From Paenirhodobacter hankyongi (GTDB taxonomy: Bacteria; Pseudomonadota; Alphaproteobacteria; Rhodobacterales; Rhodobacteraceae): a stretch of 64,000 nucleotides of DNA. The stretch is taken from the NCBI RefSeq assembly GCF_003664585.1, contig NZ_RCHI01000012.1:1-64000 (forward strand), given 5' to 3'. Position numbers and translations under genes: made by a program. Below, one piece after another: positions 58,601 through 64,000 of this stretch. The notes beneath the pieces are model-generated. The model saw nothing but the letters and a program-made list of their open reading frames with translations, did not search any database and had not been told where the DNA came from. The stretch's first letter is position 1; each line of letters opens with the position of its first letter.

Positions 58601-59102
58601 CGCAGGGTGGCGAACTTTGGGCGGGGACGGGCAGGGCCGGCTTCGCGGGAGGCAGTGGTGCGATCTTTGCCGGGCCGGCCGCGGCGTCAGGTGGTGTGTC
58701 TTTCTCCTGTCCGCGCGGGGCGAGTGCAGCCGATTTCTCGAAGAGAAGCGCGCGCGGGGGCAGAGCGGTCCCGGTGTCGTGGCCTTCGGGGCGGGCGCTG
58801 TCGCCTTGCGCCGCATCCGGGCGAGGGGGCGAGGCGATGGCGGGCGTGGCTTGCATGTGCAGCTGCCATTGCAGCGTCTGGTCCGTCCGCAGCAGTGCCG
58901 ATATGGCGCCGAAACGTCCCGCGGCCGTCGCGACCGGCGCCGGAGGGAGGGCCGGATCGCCCGACAACGACAGGGTGCCGATGACCGTGTCGAATGCCGC
59001 GCCGCCCGGCGCCGGGTCGCCTGCCTGCCCCTCGCGCCCATGCGCTGCCGGCATTGCCAGCTGCGCAAGAAGGTCGGGGAGGAGGAACTGGTTCATCGCC
59101 AT
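55656..59102 (-). CDS. fliK: Flagellar hook-length control protein FliK (very long)
   Basis: A 1148-residue exported ruler that sets hook length and triggers the export switch. The C-terminal Flg_hook domain (about 1030-1110; PVEVALSPEELGPVRMTLHP, TVQAERPETLDLMRRNIEML, LARDFRALGYADVSFSF) is clear. Everything between about 100 and 1000 is low-complexity Pro/Ala/Thr-rich sequence, far longer than in usual FliK proteins (400-700). Long open frames opposite it (up to 738 codons) are by-products of the base composition. Start 59102 or an ATG six bases later. Confidence 0.9.
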   Translation of the reverse strand: MAMNQFLLPDLLAQLAMPAAHGREGQAGDPAPGGAAFDTVIGTLSLSGDPALPPAPVATAAGRFGAISALLRTDQTLQWQLHMQATPAIASPPRPDAAQGDSARPEGHDTGTALPPRALLFEKSAALAPRGQEKDTPPDAAAGPAKIAPLPPAKPALPVPAQSSPPCAPRHDVARVSDGAEADSTAPPADLPQIAVAPPTAALPASWTQAAGVAGAAIAPTSAPRTTQAPPEPRRDGRPSSAQILRESAATASSPPPPHREVLTEALAGTAAAPATPAAPPSPLALGQTVHRAPAADLPASPAGPQGAAAVPETALGRLGTPARRLAATAQAGPPAAAPSAGRRAEDVPPPPPARTSAAGQDSGTHEGEGAKAEPTRTEGQRRSEERPRPAKTDAAQPAPGETTSGDVTPVLHAAAPEPAADVVAAGRPATAGRITAATHPLHSPDPAAPGRRPTLPDWSGPPSTSTRRATAPTPHPAGVSRLAEGALAAPPPAPHLMATSATTPTTADDAARRHAAREENQPDAGVAAAAPSASGAAAPQPLASAVDARFAQREEPPDSVAPQPPVALTPPPVPAAANPAGKVPAPEAEDHSATEPTSAVPRSAALPSSGGAAAAPQMLPAPGGAVASEPAPTTMTDLHIRPQHEARPASAPVATRPTADDRAEPGGGAPVPPTTTAPEATDATSAAGMRDRTARPPGAAASAHVRGDAAIFTDHAAPEADAPPARAAAAPAAGSATETASTSASPPASPAPARRGETGVDPSARAHKEAAPSPRTTPPQTAGAASALPPPPHTELLQMPPQTDAGAGAAIDFPADIPATPDHGPGGVGAPSPHSERPPARSSGPALAMMLPPGPADTAPATGTVPRAEATTVALASGPPPASLPPTDGASARAPDRHSTDADIPPATPRTAIWAERPQAAPAASFVAGATTTFGVPEDAITAPPTGPAQAIAPHVSAPAAAIPLRTDAETRPPPTGTDGDEAGSLAPLGPAPPATAADAGPATTPASAGRDIAGHVPAHHVLRQLHEAVARPPDGPVEVALSPEELGPVRMTLHPVEHGITVTVQAERPETLDLMRRNIEMLARDFRALGYADVSFSFGAESGERQGGEATPPPFVAETESASPAPPIAPPTPAARGADGSLDLRM

Positions 59103-59142
59103 CGCACGGTCTGCCGGGTTCGTGCAGAATGGCAGCAGGAAG

Positions 59143-59157
59143 TTACCGCTTCTTTAC
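59143..59157. promoter_or_regulatory. CtrA-like site between fliK and flgJ-like gene
   Basis: TTAC-N7-TTAC: the CtrA spacing with one mismatch in each half. It sits in the 107-base gap between the divergent fliK and rod-protein genes, 40 bases from the fliK start and 52 from the other. Confidence 0.35.
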
Positions 59158-59209
59158 GGAGTGCTGCGAATTTCGGTGGAAATCCATTCACCTGCGGCGG
59201 AGCGACAGG

Positions 59210-59497
59210 ATGCAGGACCTTCAGCCGATCCCGGTGGCGCCGACCGGCGCGACGCCGGCGCAGACCGAGCAGAAGCTGCGCGCGCAGGCGGTGCAGCTCG
59301 AGGCGGCCTTCCTGTCGGAGATGCTGAAATGCGCCGAGGTCGGGCGCCCGATGGATAGCTTTGGCGGCGGCATCGGCGAGGAGCAGTTCGCCTCGTTCCT
59401 GCGCGACGCCTATTCGGAAAAGATGGCGGAGAAAGGCGGCATCGGGCTGGCCGAGTCGATCTTTCACGCGCTGACGAAAGGGCAAGGTCATGTCTGA
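59210..59497 (+). CDS. flgJ: FlgJ-like rod-binding protein, no muramidase domain
   Basis: A 95-residue protein matching the N-terminal rod-binding domain of FlgJ: EQKLRAQAVQLEAAFLSEML, EVGRPMDSFGGGIGEEQFAS, FLRDAYSEKMAEKGGIGLAE. The C-terminal peptidoglycan hydrolase domain is absent, as known in Rhodobacter, where a separate lytic transglycosylase does that work. GGCGGAG precedes the ATG. It overlaps the FlgN-like gene by eight bases. Confidence 0.88.
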   Translation: MQDLQPIPVAPTGATPAQTEQKLRAQAVQLEAAFLSEMLKCAEVGRPMDSFGGGIGEEQFASFLRDAYSEKMAEKGGIGLAESIFHALTKGQGHV

Positions 59498-59834
59498 GGG
59501 CAACGACGGAGCGATCCGCGAGCTTCTGGAGCATCTGCGCGCGGAGCGGGAGGTGCTGCGCACCGGCCGGTTCGGCGAACTGGCGCCGCTGATCGCCCAC
59601 AAGGAGTCGCTGCTTGCCGGGTTGGCGGGCACGCCGGGGGCGCGCCTTGCGCAGGCGCAGCGCATGGCGCGGGAGAATCAGCGCCTGCTGGCGGCCGCGA
59701 TCGAGGGGGTGCGCGCGGCGCGGGCCCGGCTGGGCGAGATCGTCCAGGGGGCGCAGGGCTATCAGAGCTATGATCAGCGCGGCCGGGCGCAGCGGATCAG
59801 CCCCGAGCGGCCGACGCTCGAGAAACGCGCCTGA
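59490..59834 (+). CDS. FlgN-like flagellar export chaperone
   Basis: A 114-residue helical protein: IRELLEHLRAEREVLRTGRF, LIAHKESLLAGLAGTPGARL, ENQRLLAAAIEGVRAARARL. The KESLL and NQRLLAAAIEGV segments fit FlgN-type chaperones for FlgK and FlgL in alphaproteobacteria. Similarity is weak beyond these motifs, so the call rests on pattern and on flgJ upstream. Confidence 0.75.
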   Translation: MSEGNDGAIRELLEHLRAEREVLRTGRFGELAPLIAHKESLLAGLAGTPGARLAQAQRMARENQRLLAAAIEGVRAARARLGEIVQGAQGYQSYDQRGRAQRISPERPTLEKRA

Positions 59835-60216
59835 GGGGGTGAGGTACCGGCGGGGAATCGCGCAGAAGTGGTGGGGCGGCGGCGGTCCCGGTCGCGCGTC
59901 ATCGTGCAGGTGATGCCGCGGCGCGGCAATGGCCTGCGACCGCTTGCGGGGGCACAGCGCGGGAGATGCGGATGGAAACCATGCTCCCACTCCTCGCCAA
60001 AAGTGGAAGTGGTATTTTCATCTTTCAGCGGGGCCGCCTTTGTCATTTCCCGTGGATCGTGGTGGAGAACTCTTCCTTTACAATATGTTGCGCCAAATTC
60101 CGTCTCGCTTTCGCACGCCGCTGTGATACACTGTCGCAGCAACAAGCCATAGCTGGCTCTACGGCTGAAATATTCAAATATTAGGACGTGTTAGATCGTT
60201 CTCGGAGGACAGGGGC
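59835..60216. other. Upstream region of the hydrogenase operon
   Basis: About 380 bases with no gene; local AT content rises at 60000-60210, as expected for a promoter region. I saw no convincing -24/-12 sigma-54 pair, no FNR/FixK palindrome (TTGAT-N4-ATCAA) and no TTG-N5-CAA HupR-type site. A TTAG-N6-TTAG pair at 60181-60194 has the wrong spacing for CtrA. Confidence 0.5.
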
Positions 60217-60729
60217 GTGAGCAGATTCGAACCAGACGGTGGGTTGAAGATCCTCGCCCTTGGTGTCGGCAACACGCTTCTGACTGACGAGGCGGCGGGG
60301 CCGCTCGCGCTGCGGTTGTTCGAGGAGCGGCATGGTGCGGCACTCGGCGTGAGCTGCCTTGACGTCGGCACGCTCGGCTTTCCGCTGGCCGAGGAGATCG
60401 GCGCCGCCGATGCGCTGATCGTCTTCGATGCCGCCCGTTTCGGCGCCACGCCGGGCACGGTGCGCGCACTCGAGGATGCCGAGATGGACCATTTCGTCCG
60501 CGCCGGCAGCCTGAGCGTGCACGAGGTCGGCCTGCGCGATCTGCTCGACATGGCGCGGCTGACCGACGACCTGCCTGCCCGCCGCGCGCTCATCGGCATC
60601 GAGCCGGGCGAGATCGGCTGGGGCCTTGCCCCGAGCGCCGCGATCGCCGCGGCGCTGCCGGTCGCGGCAGAGGCGGCGCGGCAGATCGTCGCCCGCTGGC
60701 AGGCCGCGGTAGCGGAGGCCTGCGCATGA
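60217..60729 (+). CDS. hynD: [NiFe] hydrogenase maturation protease (HyaD/HupD type)
   Basis: A 170-residue endopeptidase that removes the C-terminal tail of the hydrogenase large subunit after nickel insertion. ALGVGNTLLTDEAAGPLALR contains the conserved G-N-x-L-x-x-D-E/G start with a nickel-binding Glu/Asp; DVGTLGFPLAEEIGAADALI and LIGIEPGEIGWGLAPSAAI follow. Start is GTG with GGAGGA eight bases upstream. First gene of the operon, overlapping the next by ATGA. The symbol follows the neighbouring hyn-type genes. Confidence 0.88.
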   Translation: MSRFEPDGGLKILALGVGNTLLTDEAAGPLALRLFEERHGAALGVSCLDVGTLGFPLAEEIGAADALIVFDAARFGATPGTVRALEDAEMDHFVRAGSLSVHEVGLRDLLDMARLTDDLPARRALIGIEPGEIGWGLAPSAAIAAALPVAAEAARQIVARWQAAVAEACA

Positions 60730-61148
60730 GGCCCGATCTGAACGAGGTGCTGCGCCGGCGTGCCGCCGGGACCGGGAACATGGTTCTGGTGCTGCACGAG
60801 GTTTCCCATGCGCTCGATCGCCTTGCCCGCACCGGCGAGACCCATGTGATCGATCTCAGCAGCCTGCCGATGACGCCCGTGGAATTGCAGCAGCTGATCG
60901 CCTCGCTGGGCGAGGGCGAGGTGCGCGCCGTGATCGAGGCCGAGGGCCGCTCGGAAGTGACCGAGACCGGCTTTTCCGGCGTCTGGCTGGTCACGCATCG
61001 CGACACCGATGACATGCTGCGCGGCCGCTACATCGAGATTACCCCCCTGCCGGAGATCCTGCGCAGCCAGGACGCCGACATCCGCGCCGCCGCCGCCCGG
61101 CTCGCGCGCAAACTGGACCAAATCAGCGACCTGGAGGAGGCATCATGA
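60726..61148 (+). CDS. HupH/HyaF-like hydrogenase expression protein
   Basis: A 140-residue protein like the HupH C-terminal domain: VLRRRAAGTGNMVLVLHEVS, PVELQQLIASLGEGEVRAVI and GVWLVTHRDTDDMLRGRYIE. HupH-type factors help mature the Fe-S small subunit. It is shorter than full HupH (about 280 residues), lacking the N-terminal half. ATGA overlaps on both sides show it is translated with the protease and small subunit. Confidence 0.77.
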   Translation: MRPDLNEVLRRRAAGTGNMVLVLHEVSHALDRLARTGETHVIDLSSLPMTPVELQQLIASLGEGEVRAVIEAEGRSEVTETGFSGVWLVTHRDTDDMLRGRYIEITPLPEILRSQDADIRAAAARLARKLDQISDLEEAS

Positions 61149-62248
61149 TCCGAAGGCAGCAAACACTGGGCGAACGGCTGGAGGAGCGCGGCATCTCGCG
61201 GCGCAGTTTCCTGAAATTCTGCACCACCACCGCGTCGCTTCTGGCCCTGCCGCCGGCCTTTGCCCCGCGCATCGCCGAGGCGCTGGAAAGCCAGCGCCGG
61301 CCGTCGGTGATCTGGCTCAGCTTCCAGGAATGCACCGGCTGTTCGGAATCGATCCTGCGCGCCGGTTCGCCCTCGATCGAGAGCCTGATCTTCGAAGCGA
61401 TCTCGCTCGATTATCACGAGACGCTGCAGGCCGCCGCGGGCCATCAGGCCGAAGCCGCGCGCGAGCAGGCGATGGCCGAGAACATGGGCAAGTATCTGGT
61501 CGTCGTCGACGGCTCGGTGCCGCTTGGCAACCCGGGCTTCTCGACCGTTGCCGGACAAAGCAACGTCGAGACGCTGAAACGGGTGGCGAAGGGCGCGGCC
61601 GCGGTGATCTGCATGGGCACCTGCTCGGCCTTCGGCGGCATTCCCTATGCGAAGCCGAACCCCACCGGCGCGGTGCCGGTCTCGGAAATCATCACCGACA
61701 AGCCGATCGTCAACGTGCCCGGCTGTCCGCCGATCCCGGCGGTGATGACCTCGGTCATTGCCCATTACATCACCTTCGGCAGCCTGCCCGAGCTCGATGA
61801 CCTCGGCCGGCCGAAGGTGTTCTACGGTCAGAACATCCACGACCGTTGCTATCGCCGGCCGTTCTATGAACGCGGCCAGTTCGCGCAAAGCTTCGACGAC
61901 GAGGGCGCGAAGGCCGGCTGGTGTCTTTACAAGCTCGGTTGCAAGGGCCCCACCACCTACAACGCCTGCGCGGTGCTGAAGTGGAACGAGGGCACCTCCT
62001 TCCCGATCGAGGCCGGGCATGGCTGCCTTGGCTGTTCGGAGCCGAACTTCTGGGACAAGGGCAGCTTCTATGCGCCGCTGTCGACGGCGACCGAGCTTGG
62101 CTCGGGCACGGTCGCGGCGGGCGTTCTGGCCGGTGCGGTGCTGGGGGCCGGCGCGGGCTATGCCGGGCGCAAGATGCAGGAAAAGGGCAAGGCCGGCCCG
62201 TTCGAGGCACCGCCCGTGGCGGATGCCGGACAGAAGGAGAACAGCTGA
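61145..62248 (+). CDS. hynS: [NiFe] hydrogenase small subunit, Isp type
   Basis: A 367-residue exported Fe-S subunit. Twin-arginine signal GISRRSFLKFCTTTASLL (Arg19-Arg20), then proximal cluster ligands ECTGCSES (Cys63, Cys66), MGTCSAFGG and NVPGCPPIP; medial and distal clusters HDRCYRRPF, GWCLYKLGCKGPTTYNACAV and HGCLGCSEPNFWDKG. A C-terminal hydrophobic helix (VAAGVLAGAVLGAGAGYAG) anchors it in the membrane. Followed by isp1 and isp2, the order of the Thiocapsa HynS-Isp1-Isp2-HynL (group 1e) enzymes. Confidence 0.93.
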   Translation: MIRRQQTLGERLEERGISRRSFLKFCTTTASLLALPPAFAPRIAEALESQRRPSVIWLSFQECTGCSESILRAGSPSIESLIFEAISLDYHETLQAAAGHQAEAAREQAMAENMGKYLVVVDGSVPLGNPGFSTVAGQSNVETLKRVAKGAAAVICMGTCSAFGGIPYAKPNPTGAVPVSEIITDKPIVNVPGCPPIPAVMTSVIAHYITFGSLPELDDLGRPKVFYGQNIHDRCYRRPFYERGQFAQSFDDEGAKAGWCLYKLGCKGPTTYNACAVLKWNEGTSFPIEAGHGCLGCSEPNFWDKGSFYAPLSTATELGSGTVAAGVLAGAVLGAGAGYAGRKMQEKGKAGPFEAPPVADAGQKENS

Positions 62249-62901
62249 TGACCCTTCTTGATTTCGCACGCGGTCCCGCGCTTCAGGGTGCCGCCTTCAT
62301 CTTCGTCGTCGGCATGGTCTGGCGCGCGCTCGGCCTGCTTTTGCTGCACCGCAACACGCCGCTGTCGCGCAACCGCGACAACCATCTGGCGCGGCACGGC
62401 TTTCGCACCGTGCTCAGCCGCTTCATCCCCGCCCCGGTGTTCGAGCGGCGGGTGTCCTTCCAATATGTCGCGGGCTGGATCTGGCATCTCGGCTTCTTCG
62501 TCGTGCTGCTGTTCTTCAAGATCCACGTGATGTTCTTCCAGGGGCTGCTGGGCTTCGGCTGGCCGACGCTGCCGAACGGCGTCGTCGTCGCCGTTGCGGG
62601 GATCACGCTTGGCGTGCTGCTGTGGCTTCTGGGCCGGCGCATCGTGAACCCGGTGCTGCGCTACATCTCGACCTTCAACGACTATTCGAGCCTGGTCGTG
62701 ACGATGCTGCCCTTCATCACCGGCTTCCTCGCCTTCGCCCATTACGGCTTCGCCTATGAAACGATGCTGGCGCTGCACATCCTGTCGATCTCGCTGCTGC
62801 TGGTGTGGTTCCCGTTCTCGAAACTGATCCATGTCATCACGCTTCTTCCGTCCCGCTATATTCTGGGCGTGAAGTTCTGGCGCAGGGGGGTCCAAGCATG
62901 A
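62248..62901 (+). CDS. isp1: Isp1, cytochrome b-type membrane subunit of hydrogenase
   Basis: A 217-residue membrane protein of the NarI / DsrM-like family with five hydrophobic segments (for example GAAFIFVVGMVWRALGLLLL, IWHLGFFVVLLFFKIHVMFF, LLPFITGFLAFAHYGFAY). Histidines in WHLGFF, KIHVMF, AHYGFAY and LHILSI could bind two hemes. It would take electrons from HynS to the quinone pool with Isp2. GGAG precedes the ATG by eight bases; the start shares one base with the hynS stop (TGATG) and its end overlaps isp2. Confidence 0.9.
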   Translation: MTLLDFARGPALQGAAFIFVVGMVWRALGLLLLHRNTPLSRNRDNHLARHGFRTVLSRFIPAPVFERRVSFQYVAGWIWHLGFFVVLLFFKIHVMFFQGLLGFGWPTLPNGVVVAVAGITLGVLLWLLGRRIVNPVLRYISTFNDYSSLVVTMLPFITGFLAFAHYGFAYETMLALHILSISLLLVWFPFSKLIHVITLLPSRYILGVKFWRRGVQA

Positions 62902-64000
62902 CCGAAGTCGTCACCAAGCAGGAACTCGACGAAGCCTTCGCCATGTTCTACGGCATGGCCGCGAGCCTGAAGGATCTGGCCAGCCCCCCGGTCGAAGTGG
63001 CCGACGAAGAGCGTGTCGCCGCGGCGAAGCGGGTCTTCCTGAAGGGCATCGACGCGAATTTCGCCACCCAGCTCGACGCCTGCGTGCATTGCGGCGCCTG
63101 TGCCCAGGCGTGCCAGTTCTACCTCGGCACGGATGATCCGAAATACACGCCGGTGCACAAGCTCGACCTGATGAAGCGGGTCTATGACCGCGAGATATCG
63201 CCGCTGAGCTGGCTGAAGAAATTCATCGTGAAGGACATCACCGCCGACGATCTGCGCGCCCAGCAGGAGCTGGTCTATGATTCCTGCACGATGTGCGGGC
63301 GGTGCAACCTGGTCTGTCCGGCGGGCATCAACATCGCCGACATGGTGGCGTTGAACCGCTCGGCGCTCGCCGCGGCGCGGCTGATGCCGGACGAGCTGCG
63401 CTTCATGCAGGAAGGGCAGGAGGCCGACGGCACCATCTTCGGCGCCGACGAGGATCTGTTCCGCTTCCGCATGGATGCGCTGCAGGAAAAGCTCGGCTTC
63501 GAGATTCCGATCGACAAGCCGAAGGCCGATGTGCTGCTCGTCACCACCGGGCTCGACATCCACCTGTTCCAGGATGCGACCGGCGGCACGATCGAGACGC
63601 TGCACCACATGGGCGTCGATTACACCCTGCGCTCGGATGCCTACGAGGGGGCGAACTTCGGCCTTCTCTCGGGTCACGAGGGCACGAAGAAGAAGATGGC
63701 GGCAAAGCTTGCCAATGCCGCGATCGAGGTCGGCGCCAAGGTGGTGATCGTGCCCGAATGCGGCCACGCCTTCCCGGCGCTGCGCTGGGGCGCGGCCGAG
63801 GCGCTCGGCAAGCCTGTCGAGTTCGACGTGATGACCGTGTCCGAATATTTCGGCAAGGCGGTGATGGACGGTCGGCTGAAACTCGAGAAGGACAAGGAGC
63901 CGCGCGTTGTCGCCCTGCACGACCCGTGCAAGGTCGGCCGCTGGGGCGGCGTCTTCGAGGAGCCGCGCGCCATCCTGAAGGCGATCGGCTGGGAGCTGCA
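62898..64000 (+). CDS. isp2: Isp2, HdrD-like Fe-S protein (cut by window edge)
   Basis: The visible 367 residues resemble HdrD and DsrK. Two [4Fe-4S] sites, CVHCGACAQAC (Cys62, 65, 68, 72) and CTMCGRCNLVCP (Cys130, 133, 136, 140), are followed by a CCG domain beginning VVALHDPCKVGRWGGVFEEP. Family members have two CCG domains; the second is outside. It forms the cytoplasmic electron module with Isp1. The start overlaps the isp1 stop (ATGA). The large subunit HynL is expected next. Confidence 0.92.
   Translation, partial: MTEVVTKQELDEAFAMFYGMAASLKDLASPPVEVADEERVAAAKRVFLKGIDANFATQLDACVHCGACAQACQFYLGTDDPKYTPVHKLDLMKRVYDREISPLSWLKKFIVKDITADDLRAQQELVYDSCTMCGRCNLVCPAGINIADMVALNRSALAAARLMPDELRFMQEGQEADGTIFGADEDLFRFRMDALQEKLGFEIPIDKPKADVLLVTTGLDIHLFQDATGGTIETLHHMGVDYTLRSDAYEGANFGLLSGHEGTKKKMAAKLANAAIEVGAKVVIVPECGHAFPALRWGAAEALGKPVEFDVMTVSEYFGKAVMDGRLKLEKDKEPRVVALHDPCKVGRWGGVFEEPRAILKAIGWEL

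Noticed and set aside
55386-59358. Two long plus-strand open frames (738 and 591 codons) opposite fliK
   Set aside because: Gly/Arg-rich low-complexity products with no motif, antisense to a gene that has a recognisable C-terminal FliK domain. The second also runs into the flgJ-like frame region without its own start signal.
60120-60180. Sigma-54 promoter for the hydrogenase genes
   Set aside because: The nearest TGGC segment lacks a GC at the -12 position with the required spacing.
60181-60194. TTAG-N6-TTAG before the hydrogenase operon as a CtrA site
   Set aside because: The spacer is six bases, not seven, and both halves are degenerate.

Overview
This window looks like a chromosomal segment from a Rhodobacterales alphaproteobacterium (Rhodobacteraceae; Rhodobacter, Rhodovulum or a relative). 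That is an inference from several things read directly: GC-rich sequence with strong G/C third positions; alphaproteobacterial flagellar genes (flaF, flbT, a DUF1217 gene, the alpha-type motB-flgE-flgK-flgL-flgI operon); TTAA-N7-TTAA sites like those bound by CtrA in front of flagellar genes; the block gyrB-recF-dnaN-dnaA-rpsT; and gene pairs usual in this group. No rRNA or CRISPR array is present. There are two tRNA genes, Pro(CGG) and Leu(CAG).

Layout. 1-420 holds IS debris: the 3' end of an IS3-family element that appears to be inserted in an IS110-family remnant, on the 3' side of tRNA-Pro. 1226-5462 (minus) has a TetR regulator and then flagellin fliC, flaF, flbT and a DUF1217 flagellar gene. 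5688-7336 is kdsA-kdsB (Kdo for LPS). 7501-9498 is a secreted CAP-domain RTX protein. 9503-10864 holds mtgA and a DUF1269 protein. 10948-17720 is the glutamate synthase operon gltD-(periplasmic protein)-gltB, with a repeated palindromic motif upstream. Next come uppP, an NDUFA9-like protein, tRNA-Leu, a DUF4105 protein and a shortened restriction-like protein. 21849-27715 is motB-flgE-flgK-flgL-flgI, headed by a perfect CtrA-type box. 27840-31675 is pqiA-pqiA-pqiB-pqiC (envelope lipid transport). 31687-42223 is a housekeeping and metabolic stretch with many ATGA stop/start overlaps. 42258-50746 contains a LysR regulator, gyrB, a VOC protein, recF, dnaN, dnaA and rpsT. 50920-54987 has an enoyl-CoA hydratase, mutM and ubiE-ubiB. 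54975-59834 is a second flagellar cluster: flgD and a very long fliK on the minus strand, diverging from a flgJ-like rod protein and a FlgN-like chaperone. 60217-64000 starts an Isp-type [NiFe] hydrogenase operon (maturation protease, HupH-like factor, small subunit, Isp1 cytochrome b, Isp2 Fe-S protein) that runs off the window; the large subunit is expected just beyond.

The flagellar genes supply filament, hook, hook-filament junction, P-ring, rod assembly, stator and hook-length control. Three or four of their promoters carry TTAA-N7-TTAA-like half-site pairs, suggesting one regulator ties together clusters that are tens of kilobases apart. The most notable items are the Isp hydrogenase operon, the set of CtrA-like boxes, the repeated motif before gltD, the periplasmic gene inside the glt operon, the oversized FliK, and the restriction-like protein that has lost its nuclease part. 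No clearly new multigene defence or mobile system was found.
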